The translations under genes were made by a program, and so were the position numbers. From assembly GCA_024644235.1 (NCBI GenBank), contig JAHELJ010000006.1, positions 62,001 through 126,000 on the forward strand: a DNA stretch of 64,000 bases, given 5' to 3'. The notes under the pieces are model-generated. The model was not told the DNA's origin, did no database searches, and saw only the letters and a list, made by a program, of their open reading frames with translations. Source of the DNA: Lewinellaceae bacterium (lineage in GTDB: Bacteria > Bacteroidota > Bacteroidia > Chitinophagales > Saprospiraceae). Below are positions 1 through 8,859 of the stretch, in pieces (position 1 is the stretch's first letter; every line of letters begins with the position of its first letter).

Positions 1-1
1 T

Positions 2-601
2 CATCCGGCCCCGGGAGCTCCTACCTTTCTTGCCAATCATATCGATGCCAATATCATCAATGCGGGCGATGGAACTCATGAGCACCCTACCCAGGCTCTG
101 TTGGATGCCTTCTCGATCAGAGAACACTTTGGTTCTTTCAAGGGAATCAAAGTGGCGATTATCGGTGATATCTTACATTCCAGAGTGGCCCTTAGTAATA
201 TCTTTTGTCTGAAGAAGTTGGGAGCAGAGGTCACCGTTTGTGGTCCACCGACATTAATTCCCAAGCATATTGAATCTTTAGGGGTGGCAGTATCTTACAA
301 TGTCAGAGAGACACTGGAATGGTGCGACGTAGCAAATGTGCTGAGGATCCAATTGGAAAGACAGGAGATAAAGTACTTTCCCTCCCTGAGAGAGTATTCG
401 CAGTATTTTGGAATAAACAGGGAACTTCTCAATAGTCTCAAGTCGGAGGTAGTTATTATGCATCCCGGCCCAATAAACCGGGGAGTTGAACTGACCAGCG
501 ATGTCGCTGACTCGGACCAATCCATCATCTTGGAACAAGTGGAAAACGGAGTGGCCGTGAGGATGGCGGTATTGTATCTCTTGGCAGCTCCCAGAGCTTG
601 A
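2..601 (+). CDS. pyrB: Aspartate carbamoyltransferase catalytic chain, C-terminal part
   Basis: This enzyme condenses carbamoyl phosphate with aspartate in the first committed step of pyrimidine synthesis, in the cytoplasm. The reading frame is open from the window edge, so the N-terminal domain lies outside. What is visible is the HPTQALLD motif near the start, which belongs to the carbamoyl-phosphate site of the ATCase/OTCase family. After it come the Rossmann-like aspartate domain (KVAIIGDILHSRVA) and the C-terminal HPGPINRGVEL signature typical of PyrB. The gene ends cleanly with TGA. The next gene follows after about 120 bp that include a promoter-like site, so it is probably a separate unit. 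The family call is secure; only the length is unknown. Confidence 0.95.
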   Translation, partial: HPAPGAPTFLANHIDANIINAGDGTHEHPTQALLDAFSIREHFGSFKGIKVAIIGDILHSRVALSNIFCLKKLGAEVTVCGPPTLIPKHIESLGVAVSYNVRETLEWCDVANVLRIQLERQEIKYFPSLREYSQYFGINRELLNSLKSEVVIMHPGPINRGVELTSDVADSDQSIILEQVENGVAVRMAVLYLLAAPRA

Positions 602-692
602 CTCATAAGAAACTATGGAGTTTTGCGTTAAACAAATCATAAATGAAAATACAATAGGTTTCTTCTTGTTGTATCCGCGTCTAAAGAATGGC

Positions 693-700
693 AATCTTTG
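693..700 (+). promoter_or_regulatory. Possible Bacteroidota promoter for the TlpA-like gene
   Basis: AATCTTTG matches 7 of 8 positions of the Bacteroidota -7 element TAnnTTTG. A TTG lies about 21 bp upstream, which suits the -33 element, and the ATG of the next gene is 21 bp downstream. This is a motif match only. Confidence 0.35.
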
Positions 701-721
701 TTGAAAAGAAATCCTTAATTG

Positions 722-2149
722 ATGAGATTTTTAATTAGCCTGATCCTGATATGTTTCATTGCTGCTACCGCCCAGTCGCAATACCGGATAGAAGGTGAAT
801 TGGCTGGGTACGATCAGTCTGAGATCTACCTGGGATATTACTATGCCGACAAACAATATCTAATGGATACTTCCCAGGTTGAGAAGGGGAAGTTGGTGTT
901 TGAGGGAAGCGATACGTTGAAACCAGGAGTATACATCGTAGTAATGCCACCCGACAACAGCTACTTCCAGTTGATGGTGAATGAGGGTAACCCAAACTTT
1001 TCGTTTGCTGGTGAAAAAGACCGGTTGGAGCAAACTTTGAAATTTGATAATTCGCCTGATAATCAGCTTTTCTATGAGAACCTGGCCTTTATCGGGGAGC
1101 AAAGGAAAATTGTAGAGGAGTTGCGTCAGAAGATGGAGATTACGGAAGATGAGCAGGTGAAAACAGCGCTGGAAGAAAAGCTGGAGGCTATCAATTTAGA
1201 GGTGACTTCATTTCAGAAAGAGTTAGTCGCTAAGAATCCCGATGGCCTCACCGCAACATTGGTTCGTAGCGGGTTTAATATTGAATTGCCCAAGTTTGAA
1301 GGAACTGAAGAGGAGGTACAGCGGCAACGGTATATTTACTATAAGAAACACTATTTCGATAATATTGATCTTTCTGATGACCGGCTTTTAAGAACTCCAC
1401 AACACGTATTTTTTGATCGGGTTTATCACTATATCGAAAAACTCACTCCTCAGCATCCGGATTCCATTATCGTGAGCCTGGACTATATACTGGGCAAGAT
1501 GGAACCTGCACAGGAAGCTTACAGGTATTTCTTGATAGAATTTCTGAACAAGTATGCCCAGTCTAAGATCGTGGGGATGGATGCTGTGTACGTCCACCTG
1601 GCACTTCAGTATTATGGTAATGGTAAGGCACCCTGGGTAGACGAATCGCAATTGAAGAAGATCATCAGCAATGCGGAAGACGCAAGTCCGACTTTGATTG
1701 GAAAAGTTGCTCCAAATTTTGTCGTGCAACAAAAAGATGGTTCGAACATCAGTTTGGCGGAGGTAAAGGCACTATATATCGTTTTAGTTTTTTGGGCCCA
1801 TGATTGCAGCCATTGCCAGACTTCGATGCCTGAGCTGGTCGAGTTCCACAAGAATTTTCAGGAATCAGACTCCGGGATTCAGGTCTTTTCGGTCTGTACC
1901 AAACTCAATTCTGACGAACCCCCATGCTGGGATTTTGTCACTGAAAAGAATTTAGAAGGCTTACCCGATTGGATCAATGCATCAGATCAGCTCGGTGGTC
2001 GATCATATATGCACTCTTTATACAACATAAAGAAGACACCGAAAATGTTTGTTTTGGATGGTGAAAAGAGAATCATCACTAAAGACCTAAGTGTGGAGCA
2101 ATTGTACGAGTTTTTCGAACAGACATTAGACTCTCCAACCAAGGGCTGA
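722..2149 (+). CDS. Secreted TlpA-like thioredoxin-fold protein (DUF4369-type N-terminus)
   Basis: A 475-residue exported protein. It has a signal peptide (hydrophobic LISLILICFIAATAQS), then a beta-rich N-terminal domain resembling DUF4369 (YRIEGELAGYDQSEIYLG). A helical middle follows, and a C-terminal AhpC/TlpA thioredoxin domain starts near residue 325. The active-site motif CSHC lies around residues 362-365 in a WAHDCSHCQTSMPEL context. Family members act in the periplasm as thiol-disulfide reductases, for example in cytochrome maturation. The ATG at 722 is preferred over an in-frame TTG directly before it, because it begins the signal peptide. A cytochrome c gene lies downstream at 6554, but a functional link is only inference. 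Confidence 0.85.
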   Translation: MRFLISLILICFIAATAQSQYRIEGELAGYDQSEIYLGYYYADKQYLMDTSQVEKGKLVFEGSDTLKPGVYIVVMPPDNSYFQLMVNEGNPNFSFAGEKDRLEQTLKFDNSPDNQLFYENLAFIGEQRKIVEELRQKMEITEDEQVKTALEEKLEAINLEVTSFQKELVAKNPDGLTATLVRSGFNIELPKFEGTEEEVQRQRYIYYKKHYFDNIDLSDDRLLRTPQHVFFDRVYHYIEKLTPQHPDSIIVSLDYILGKMEPAQEAYRYFLIEFLNKYAQSKIVGMDAVYVHLALQYYGNGKAPWVDESQLKKIISNAEDASPTLIGKVAPNFVVQQKDGSNISLAEVKALYIVLVFWAHDCSHCQTSMPELVEFHKNFQESDSGIQVFSVCTKLNSDEPPCWDFVTEKNLEGLPDWINASDQLGGRSYMHSLYNIKKTPKMFVLDGEKRIITKDLSVEQLYEFFEQTLDSPTKG

Positions 2150-2253
2150 TCCATCTTTTAGGACTGTCAGGACAGAAATTGTTCCGGTTGATCCAACTTT
2201 TGCTTCGTTTCTGATATCCTTAATTTAGTAGCATCGATCTTGGATCTAACTCT

Positions 2254-2814
2254 ATGTCACTACGTAAGATAATCTTAGCCGTCCTTTTACATGCTACAGC
2301 CACATACTGTGGATGGAGCCAGACTTATGTATGTGCGGATGGCTATGTGACTTTCCGGTCTGAAGCCCCCTTGGAGGTGATCATAGCAGAAAGTAGGCTG
2401 TTGAAAGGCGTATTGGATATCGAGAAGAACACTTTTGCCTTTTCTATTGAGATTCAATCATTCGAAGGCTTTAACTCTCCATTACAAAGAGTTCATTTCA
2501 ATGAAAATTACCTTGAGAGTAACAGGTTTCGGACCGCCAGTTTTTCCGGAAAGATCATCGAAAGACTAGACTTTTCGAAATCTGGAGCGCATGAGGTCCG
2601 GGCGAAAGGCACCTTTAACATTCACGGAGTAGAAAAGGAACGAATAATTCAGGGAACGCTGAATATCAACGACGACAGGTTGGAAATATCATCGTCATTT
2701 AGTGTTTTGCTTGATGATCACAACATCAAAATACCAAAGATTGTCAGCCAGAAGATAGCTAAAGAGATTTACGTTGAGATGTCTGCTGGTTTGCTAAAGG
2801 CGGAAGAAAAGTGA
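2254..2814 (+). CDS. YceI-family periplasmic protein, first copy
   Basis: A 186-residue protein with a signal peptide ending near GWSQ. It is followed by a lipocalin-like YceI fold (family known to bind polyisoprenoids or other amphiphiles). The typical Bacteroidota YceI signature HFNENYLES lies in the middle, and the domain ends with IPKIVSQKIAKEIYVE. The family is periplasmic or secreted and its substrates in Bacteroidota are mostly unknown. It opens an operon: the next gene starts at a GTG overlapping this stop (GTGA). A second YceI gene is the sixth member of the same operon and has the matching HFNENYMES motif, so the two are probably paralogues. The ligand cannot be told from sequence. 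Confidence 0.88.
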   Translation: MSLRKIILAVLLHATATYCGWSQTYVCADGYVTFRSEAPLEVIIAESRLLKGVLDIEKNTFAFSIEIQSFEGFNSPLQRVHFNENYLESNRFRTASFSGKIIERLDFSKSGAHEVRAKGTFNIHGVEKERIIQGTLNINDDRLEISSSFSVLLDDHNIKIPKIVSQKIAKEIYVEMSAGLLKAEEK

Positions 2815-5633
2815 AAGGGATCTTGTTAATAATGCCTCTGCTGGCTGGCTGCTATACCCTGTTGCTTGCCCAACAACCTTTCTTTCGTCCACATCCCTTT
2901 GAGCGAATCAGTACCCAGTCAGCTCAAACATTTAGCCAGGATTCAAAGGGCTTTCTATGGATTGCTGCCGATAGCAAACTTTACCGATACGATGGTTCAT
3001 CTTTTCAGCTTTATGATGTAGATGTGTCACAAGCGATTTCGGTTATATTTCAAGATGGTGATCTATTCTACCTTGGCTTAGTGGATGGGACCGTAGTTCG
3101 GGGCCATCCTTATAATTCTTGGAATGAATTGAATGTGCCCAAAGGCTCAAGAGTGACCGGAATGGTGATGGATGGAGAAGACCATTTGTGGATCAGCACA
3201 TATGGGGGAGGAATAATTCTTTACGAGGAAGATGAGTCCACACAGTTTATGGAGGAAGATGGCCTTTTAGATAATCAGATATACACTATTTCCATTGATT
3301 CCAGAGGCCAAATCTGGGCAGCATCAGATGCAGGATGCAACATAATTAGTTGGCAGGGAGACCAGGTGAACATTGAGTCCCTTAGCCGGTTTGACGGGTT
3401 GCGAGATGAGATAGTATATCAATTAGAACCGTCTGGTGAAGGCATGTGGATCGGATTTCAAAGTGCCGGCCTCAGTCACTTTAGCAATGATACGGAGCGT
3501 ATTGACTTTTCCACCTTGTCGTGGCCTTATGGCGAGATTTTGTCTCTCTGTGCCATAGGGCCGGGGAGAGTTTGGGCAGGCACCCTTGATGCAGGAATCG
3601 TTGAGGTTGATTTGGAAGAGGAAGACATGGGACAGATCTTCGTAGAGGAGGGTAACCCGGGCCCTGTGTCGGTAATCGATATTGATCGAAATGAAAATGT
3701 TTGGTTACTGACCGGGACTCACGGTATTTGGTCAACTTTCCCCAGAGTTAGGACTTTGCGGCATACTGAAGGTGATGTCCAAGCCTTGTTAAGAGATCAA
3801 CAGGGTCAAACTTGGGTCGGTACCCAGAATGGCTTATACAATCTCATCGAGGGAAAACTCATACCGTTTCAAAAAGTTCGAGCAAATGTCTTGAGCTTGT
3901 ATGAAGATGATAATCACTTCTTATGGATTGGAACTTTTGGTCGGGGGCTGATCTGTCTATCCCCTGACCGAAATCAACAATTCTTGATAGATGAAAAGGA
4001 CGGTCTGGCTAATGGAAGTATTCTGTCCATTACAGGGAAGGGTAATCAACTTTGGCTTGGAACCTTGGGAGGCGTATCTGAAGTGAGAATCAACTCCCCA
4101 AAGCCTTCGAAGAAGAGCTTATCCTTTCAAAACTATGATCGTTCTTCAGGCATAGATGCTGACTTCATCTATCGTGCGTATCGCGACAGGGAGGGGGTAA
4201 TGTGGTTTGGAACAGATGGAAAGGGTGTAGTGAAGTTAGATGAACAATCAGTGGTAAATCTTCTCGAAGAAGAAATACTTCCAATCAAAACCGTCTACAG
4301 TTTTGCCGAAAGAGGCACAGAGCTATGGATGGCTGCTCCAGGCGATGGGCTTTATAAGTTCGCCGGAGAAATCCATAGGAAATATGGCCTTGAGGATGGT
4401 TTGACTAGTCTCAGTGTCTCAGGTATTGCTGTGGATTTGACTCGTCTTGTCTTTGCGGTACATGATGAGGGCATCGACATACTTGATCCTGATCGTGGCT
4501 TGGTAGCTTATTTGGGTTACAACGAGGGACTTGACAATTTTAATCCACCCTTAGGTGCAGTTTACTCAGATAGTTCCGGTTTATGGTTTGGAGGACAAGA
4601 TGTTATTGTTCATTATCAATCTGGAGCATCAGAGTCTTTGAATTATCCGCAGGTGGTCTTTGATGATATAAGGGTTCTAGACCGTCCCATCAAGGCTGCG
4701 GAAAATAGATTTCGACATCTGAATAATTTCATCACTTTCCATCTTGCCTCCAACTGGCTTAGTAACCCTACCGACGTTACCTATCGCTATATGCTGGATG
4801 GTTACGATCTAGACTGGAAGAGCACTGGAGATCAGATCATTTCCTATTCTCGATTGAGTCCGGGAAGCTACAGTATGAAGGTGGAAGCTCAATTGAAAGG
4901 AAGACCTGTGGCAGCCTCTCGTACAGAATATCGGTTCACGATACTCAGACCGGTATGGCAGAGAGATTGGTTCGTCGGACTAGCCGCTCTCGTTCTGGTT
5001 GGCCTATTTTATCTGTACAAGAAAAGAATTGAAAATAACATCAGCAGGGAAGCTAAGATTCAACGAGAGAGGATCGAATCGCAATATGAAGTTTTGAAGG
5101 CACAGATCAATCCTCATTTTCTTTTTAACAGCTTCAATACACTGGCCAATCTGGTCGATGAAGATTCAGAACTAGCCATTGAGTACATTGAAAAATTGTC
5201 GGATTACTATCGTTCTATTATACAACTGAGGGATCAAAAGGTAATTAGTCTAAAGCAGGAGATCGAGTTGATAGATGACTATACCTATCTCCTCAAAAAG
5301 CGGTTTGGAGACAATATCACTATTCGTAATCAATTGAATGGGGTCGATGGTTTTGTGCCACCTTTAACCATCCAGATGCTAGTGGAAAATGCGGTAAAAC
5401 ACAATGTTATATCTAAGAGGAAGCCGTTAACAATTGAAATTTTCAGTGATGGTGAGGAGTTGGTGGTAGAAAACAATTATCAGCCTAAACTGACAATACA
5501 GGAGTCCACAAATTTTGGACTTCAGAGTATAAAGAACCGCTATGAATTGCTATCGAAGAGAACAATAGATGTGATTCAAACAGACAAGATCTTTAAGGTG
5601 AAAATTCCCATCATTCGAAAACTGATAAAATGA
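2811..5633 (+). CDS. Propeller / Y_Y_Y / LytS-type histidine kinase
   Basis: A 940-residue membrane sensor kinase. After a signal peptide come many two-component-regulator-propeller repeats of the form D..G.LW.GT..G (residues about 40-600). A Y_Y_Y-like beta-sandwich follows (YRYMLDGYDLDWKST, about 640-710), then one membrane helix (about 719-741). The cytoplasmic part is a His_kinase domain with phospho-acceptor His769 in the NPHFLFN motif and an ATPase N-box VENAVKHN. It starts with GTG overlapping the YceI stop, and its own stop overlaps the ATG of the LytTR regulator, so the pair is translationally coupled. Periplasmic propellers of this kind often sense glycans or other envelope ligands. 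The ligand here is unknown. Confidence 0.93.
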   Translation: MKGILLIMPLLAGCYTLLLAQQPFFRPHPFERISTQSAQTFSQDSKGFLWIAADSKLYRYDGSSFQLYDVDVSQAISVIFQDGDLFYLGLVDGTVVRGHPYNSWNELNVPKGSRVTGMVMDGEDHLWISTYGGGIILYEEDESTQFMEEDGLLDNQIYTISIDSRGQIWAASDAGCNIISWQGDQVNIESLSRFDGLRDEIVYQLEPSGEGMWIGFQSAGLSHFSNDTERIDFSTLSWPYGEILSLCAIGPGRVWAGTLDAGIVEVDLEEEDMGQIFVEEGNPGPVSVIDIDRNENVWLLTGTHGIWSTFPRVRTLRHTEGDVQALLRDQQGQTWVGTQNGLYNLIEGKLIPFQKVRANVLSLYEDDNHFLWIGTFGRGLICLSPDRNQQFLIDEKDGLANGSILSITGKGNQLWLGTLGGVSEVRINSPKPSKKSLSFQNYDRSSGIDADFIYRAYRDREGVMWFGTDGKGVVKLDEQSVVNLLEEEILPIKTVYSFAERGTELWMAAPGDGLYKFAGEIHRKYGLEDGLTSLSVSGIAVDLTRLVFAVHDEGIDILDPDRGLVAYLGYNEGLDNFNPPLGAVYSDSSGLWFGGQDVIVHYQSGASESLNYPQVVFDDIRVLDRPIKAAENRFRHLNNFITFHLASNWLSNPTDVTYRYMLDGYDLDWKSTGDQIISYSRLSPGSYSMKVEAQLKGRPVAASRTEYRFTILRPVWQRDWFVGLAALVLVGLFYLYKKRIENNISREAKIQRERIESQYEVLKAQINPHFLFNSFNTLANLVDEDSELAIEYIEKLSDYYRSIIQLRDQKVISLKQEIELIDDYTYLLKKRFGDNITIRNQLNGVDGFVPPLTIQMLVENAVKHNVISKRKPLTIEIFSDGEELVVENNYQPKLTIQESTNFGLQSIKNRYELLSKRTIDVIQTDKIFKVKIPIIRKLIK

Positions 5634-6391
5634 GAGTAGTAATTTTAGAAGACGAACCGAATGCAGTTGCCCGGCTGCGGAAGAATTTGTTTAAGATTGA
5701 TCCGGACGTGCAGATTGTAGCCTCTCTTGATGGAATTGAATCTGCACTAATTTGGTTTACCAACAATAGTCAACCAGATCTTATTTTCATGGATATACAC
5801 TTATCTGATGGCTTGTGTTTTGAAATTTTCGATCACATCGAAATCTCTTGTCCCGTGATATTTACAACGGCTTACGATCAGTACGCTTTGGAGGTATTCA
5901 AGGTCCACACGATCGACTACCTTTTGAAACCGATAAAGATGGATGCCTTGCAGTCTGCTTATGACAAGTACAAACGATTTGCCGTACCAGTGGCAAAGAC
6001 CCAACAGCATCAGAAGATTGGTTCAGAAATCAGTGGCCAAAGTAGCCTTCAGCGACTGATCTGCAAAGTGGGATCCAGGATCAATCTGATTAAGATGGAG
6101 TCGATAGCTTATTTCTATTCCCAAAACAAAATGACATTCCTGATCACTAAAGAGGGGAGGAGGTTCCCGGTGGAACGCAGTCTTGAAAGCCTCGAAAAAG
6201 AGTTAGATCCGAGCGTATTTTTCAGAATAAATCGCAAATTTATTATCCATCTGGATGCAATTGAGAAAATGACCGGTGCCAGCAAAGGACGAGTAAAGAT
6301 TGAGCTGGAACCTTCATGTTCAATCGAAAGTATAGTGAGTACCGAGCGATCCAAATACTTTAAGAAATGGTTGGTAGGTGCAGAGTCTTGA
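5630..6391 (+). CDS. LytTR-family response regulator
   Basis: A 253-residue transcription factor. The receiver domain occupies about 1-120, with acidic pocket EDE at residues 7-9, phospho-acceptor Asp55 in FMDIHLSDG and the conserved Lys in LLKP near residue 105. The C-terminal LytTR DNA-binding domain covers about 145-245 (FFRINRKFIIHLDAIEKM is characteristic). It overlaps the kinase gene by 4 bp (ATGA), so it is its cognate partner. It probably regulates its own operon, since downstream structural genes follow closely in the same direction. LytTR target sites are imperfect direct repeats; none was identified confidently upstream of 2254. Confidence 0.94.
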   Translation: MRVVILEDEPNAVARLRKNLFKIDPDVQIVASLDGIESALIWFTNNSQPDLIFMDIHLSDGLCFEIFDHIEISCPVIFTTAYDQYALEVFKVHTIDYLLKPIKMDALQSAYDKYKRFAVPVAKTQQHQKIGSEISGQSSLQRLICKVGSRINLIKMESIAYFYSQNKMTFLITKEGRRFPVERSLESLEKELDPSVFFRINRKFIIHLDAIEKMTGASKGRVKIELEPSCSIESIVSTERSKYFKKWLVGAES

Positions 6392-6553
6392 TGCATTTAT
6401 CGGCTTCCATTCATCGTGCATTACCGCCTGCTCATCTTATTTGCCACCCGGCCCGTTATGTCTCCCGGTTATCTTTGGAGCAAACCTGCACAATCCAAGT
6501 TGCTGTTGAGAAAATACATTGAGGATACGAGAGCGAGGGAAAAGAAGTCTGGC

Positions 6554-6925
6554 ATGTACGACATTATACTACTGGCTTTACTATCAGCATGCTCTTTGAC
6601 GATGATAAGTTGTGTATATAATTCGGAAGAAGATCTGGCTCCTCCTTCGATGCCTTGTAATACCGATGGCATCACCTATAGCGGAGACATTTTACCCATT
6701 CTCGAAAACCGGTGCTTTAAATGCCACGCCGATGCGATTAGATTAGGAAATATCGTTTTAGAAGGTTACGACAACGTAAAGTTATTGGTGGACTCAGGCC
6801 GATTGCTGGGAGCGGTAAGACAAGATCCGGGATTTTCTCCTATGCCTCAGAACGAAGGTCGGCTACCTCAATGTGATATTACCATTATTGCTGATTGGAT
6901 AAATGAAGGCGCACCGAATAATTAG
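6554..6925 (+). CDS. Small c-type cytochrome-like lipoprotein
   Basis: A 123-residue predicted lipoprotein. It starts MYDIILLALLSA, has a lipobox-like MISC about 20 residues in, and then a single CFKCH haem-binding motif. A downstream Met in FSPMPQNEGR is a reasonable axial ligand. The opening SGDILPILENRCFKCHA is typical of planctomycete/Bacteroidota-type cytochrome c domains. The frame is open further upstream to 6416, but only the ATG at 6554 places a hydrophobic lipoprotein signal at the N-terminus. It probably carries electrons in the periplasm. It ends with TAG just before the next gene's ATG, inside the YceI/DUF5777 operon. Confidence 0.82.
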   Translation: MYDIILLALLSACSLTMISCVYNSEEDLAPPSMPCNTDGITYSGDILPILENRCFKCHADAIRLGNIVLEGYDNVKLLVDSGRLLGAVRQDPGFSPMPQNEGRLPQCDITIIADWINEGAPNN

Positions 6926-6927
6926 TG

Positions 6928-7341
6928 ATGAAGAAATTAATCATTGGTTCAGCATTACTTCTTCTTGTTCTGGCTGGTGTCATGTTGTATATGAACTATG
7001 ACTTTCGAGCCGGTATTGCGAAAGAAGAACCGGATTACGTCATTGACGCAAGAACTCTGTTTGCAGAATACGACGCCGATGAGGATGCTGCCAATCAGAA
7101 ATATTTGGGGAAGACCATTGAAGTGAGCGGAGATATCAACCACATTGACAAAACAACTGATCCGGTGACGATCAGCCTTGAGGCTGGTGCGGTGATGGGA
7201 AATTTGGTGTGTGAATTGAGTAAGACGGTTGAGGTAGATGTCACTGGCATTGAGGAAGGAGAAAAAATTACGATCAAGGGGAGTTGCTCCGGAAAACTCC
7301 TGGATGTCATTTTAGTCAATTGCATTATAGTCGAATCATGA
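6928..7341 (+). CDS. OB-fold (tRNA_anti-like) exported protein
   Basis: A 137-residue protein with an N-terminal hydrophobic helix (LIIGSALLLLVLAGVMLYM), which may be a membrane anchor or signal. A tRNA_anti-like OB-fold follows: DARTLFAEYDADEDAAN, KYLGKTIEVSGDI, then ITIKGSCSGKLLDVILVNC. Proteins of this family are common in Bacteroidota and lack a firm function. The OB fold here is extracytoplasmic, so tRNA binding is unlikely. ATG 6928 is preferred to the GTG at 6925, which overlaps the previous stop. Its own stop overlaps the next ATG (ATGA at 7338). Two Cys in the domain could form a disulfide. Confidence 0.78.
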   Translation: MKKLIIGSALLLLVLAGVMLYMNYDFRAGIAKEEPDYVIDARTLFAEYDADEDAANQKYLGKTIEVSGDINHIDKTTDPVTISLEAGAVMGNLVCELSKTVEVDVTGIEEGEKITIKGSCSGKLLDVILVNCIIVES

Positions 7342-7898
7342 GAAGAATTCTGTTCATCCTGTGTCTCCTACTCGCTCTGACTGAAGGCTATAGTCAAGTA
7401 TACTTCACCAGGAGTGGTCACATAGTCTTTCACTCCAAGACTCCTTTGGAAAATATTGAGGCTTCCAATGAGAAGGGCGTAAGTATTATCGATTTCAGTT
7501 TGGGAAATATTGAATTCTCGACTTTGATTAAGGGATTCTACTTCAAGAATGCCTTAATGCAAACCCACTTTAATGAAAATTACATGGAATCGGGTAAGTA
7601 CCCAAAAGCGGTTTTCAAGGGTCGTTCAGAGGAATTGAAAAATATTGATCTCACTCAAGATGGTACCTATGAGATACCGGTGAAGGGTGTCTTGCAAATC
7701 AGGGCATCGGAGAAGGAGATCACCACTCCAGTGCAGATTCAGATAGAATCCGGAGAAGTGAGTGCTACTACCCAGCTAATCCTTCAGCCATCAGATTTTG
7801 AGATCAGCATCCCTGCGATCGTAAGAGATAAAATAGCGAAGGACATACAGGTGAATGTAAGGGCTGATTATGAACCATACCAAAAGAAGACAGGATGA
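7338..7898 (+). CDS. YceI-family periplasmic protein, second copy
   Basis: A 186-residue YceI protein with a signal peptide (ILFILCLLLALTEGYSQ). The lipocalin-like core carries VFHSKTPLENIEASN and HFNENYMESGKYP and ends FEISIPAIVRDKIAKDIQV. It is the same length as the copy at 2254 and shares several motifs with it, suggesting duplication within the operon followed by divergence. The frame opens earlier at 7284, but that part overlaps the upstream gene and lacks a signal peptide, so ATG 7338 is chosen. It overlaps the DUF5777 gene by 4 bp. The ligand is unknown; an isoprenoid quinone or a lipid is a family-based guess. Confidence 0.88.
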   Translation: MRRILFILCLLLALTEGYSQVYFTRSGHIVFHSKTPLENIEASNEKGVSIIDFSLGNIEFSTLIKGFYFKNALMQTHFNENYMESGKYPKAVFKGRSEELKNIDLTQDGTYEIPVKGVLQIRASEKEITTPVQIQIESGEVSATTQLILQPSDFEISIPAIVRDKIAKDIQVNVRADYEPYQKKTG

Positions 7899-8758
7899 GA
7901 TGGTGGGGTTTTGTAATCAGTTTCTTGATACTGTCGTCTGCTGCAACGGGTCAGGAAGACCTACTGTCGATGTTGGAAGAGGAGGTAACTGCGGAAGAAG
8001 TGAAAGCCATATTTAAGACTACCCGTATCATAAACGGGCATTCGATTGAAAATACACCTCATCGAATCTTAGATATCAAGATCTCTCACCGGTTTGGTTT
8101 TTTGAAGAATGGGATCTACGATCTTTTTGGACTTGACGGAGCTACCATCAGGTTGGGAGCTGATTACGGTCTCACTCCCAAACTGACCATCGGATTTGGA
8201 AGAAGCACGCTGGAAAAGGTTTACGATGGATATATCAAGTATAAACTTATCACCCAGCAAACGGGCCTTCGTCATATCCCAATAAACCTTTCGTACGTTG
8301 GAACCGCATCAGTCAGAACTCTCAGGATCGAAGATCCTAATGCATCTGATTTGTTTTCGTCACGCTGGTTCTATACCCATCAATTGCTTTTGGCGAGAAA
8401 ATTTAGCGAATCCTTTTCGATGCAGCTAATGCCAACATTCGTTCATAGAAATCTTGTCCAGACGAATGCCGAGAAGAACGATGTGTACGCAATAGGGATA
8501 GGAGGTAGGCAAAAACTATCCAAAAGAGTATCGATAAATTTCGAGTACTTCTATGTGTTACCTGATCAACTGACAGATAGATATAAAAATTCCCTTTCGT
8601 TTGGATTTGACATTGAAACAGGAGGTCATGTTTTTCAGCTTCACTTCACCAATAGCACAGCAATGATCGAGAAAGGATTTGTGGCAGAGACCCTGGGTGA
8701 CTGGGGAGAAGGCGAGATCCACTTTGGCTTTAATATATCAAGAGTTTTCAGTTTATGA
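7895..8758 (+). CDS. DUF5777-family outer-membrane beta-barrel protein
   Basis: A 287-residue protein with a signal peptide (ISFLILSSAATGQ) and then alternating beta-strand pattern to a terminal aromatic-rich strand (IHFGFNISRVFSL), as expected for an outer-membrane barrel. The segment FKTTRIINGHSIENTPHRILDIKISHRFG is characteristic of the DUF5777 family; the Arg and His residues there are conserved in members I know. It is the last gene of the seven-gene operon and overlaps YceI by ATGA. A strong hairpin with a T-run follows. Function is unknown; the context suggests a partner of periplasmic YceI and cytochrome proteins. Confidence 0.8.
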   Translation: MRWWGFVISFLILSSAATGQEDLLSMLEEEVTAEEVKAIFKTTRIINGHSIENTPHRILDIKISHRFGFLKNGIYDLFGLDGATIRLGADYGLTPKLTIGFGRSTLEKVYDGYIKYKLITQQTGLRHIPINLSYVGTASVRTLRIEDPNASDLFSSRWFYTHQLLLARKFSESFSMQLMPTFVHRNLVQTNAEKNDVYAIGIGGRQKLSKRVSINFEYFYVLPDQLTDRYKNSLSFGFDIETGGHVFQLHFTNSTAMIEKGFVAETLGDWGEGEIHFGFNISRVFSL

Positions 8759-8777
8759 GCTAAATATTCTCTGGCAC

Positions 8778-8797
8778 TCGCATTCGTCCGAATGCGA
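8778..8797. repeat. Perfect 9-bp inverted repeat after the YceI operon
   Basis: TCGCATTCG and CGAATGCGA are separated by 2 bases between two converging genes. It may be an accessory hairpin for termination; there is no T-run directly after it. Confidence 0.45.
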
Positions 8798-8827
8798 AGA
8801 TGAAAGGTTGAAACTGTTCGACCTACG

Positions 8828-8853
8828 ATGGCCCGGCTAGTCCGGGCCATTTT
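8828..8853 (+). terminator. Intrinsic terminator of the YceI/DUF5777 operon
   Basis: A GC-rich 9-bp perfect stem (ATGGCCCGG / CCGGGCCAT) has a 5-base loop and is followed by TTTTG. It lies between the converging DUF5777 and icmF stops, so it ends the plus-strand operon. Confidence 0.85.
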
Positions 8854-8859
8854 GTTAAT

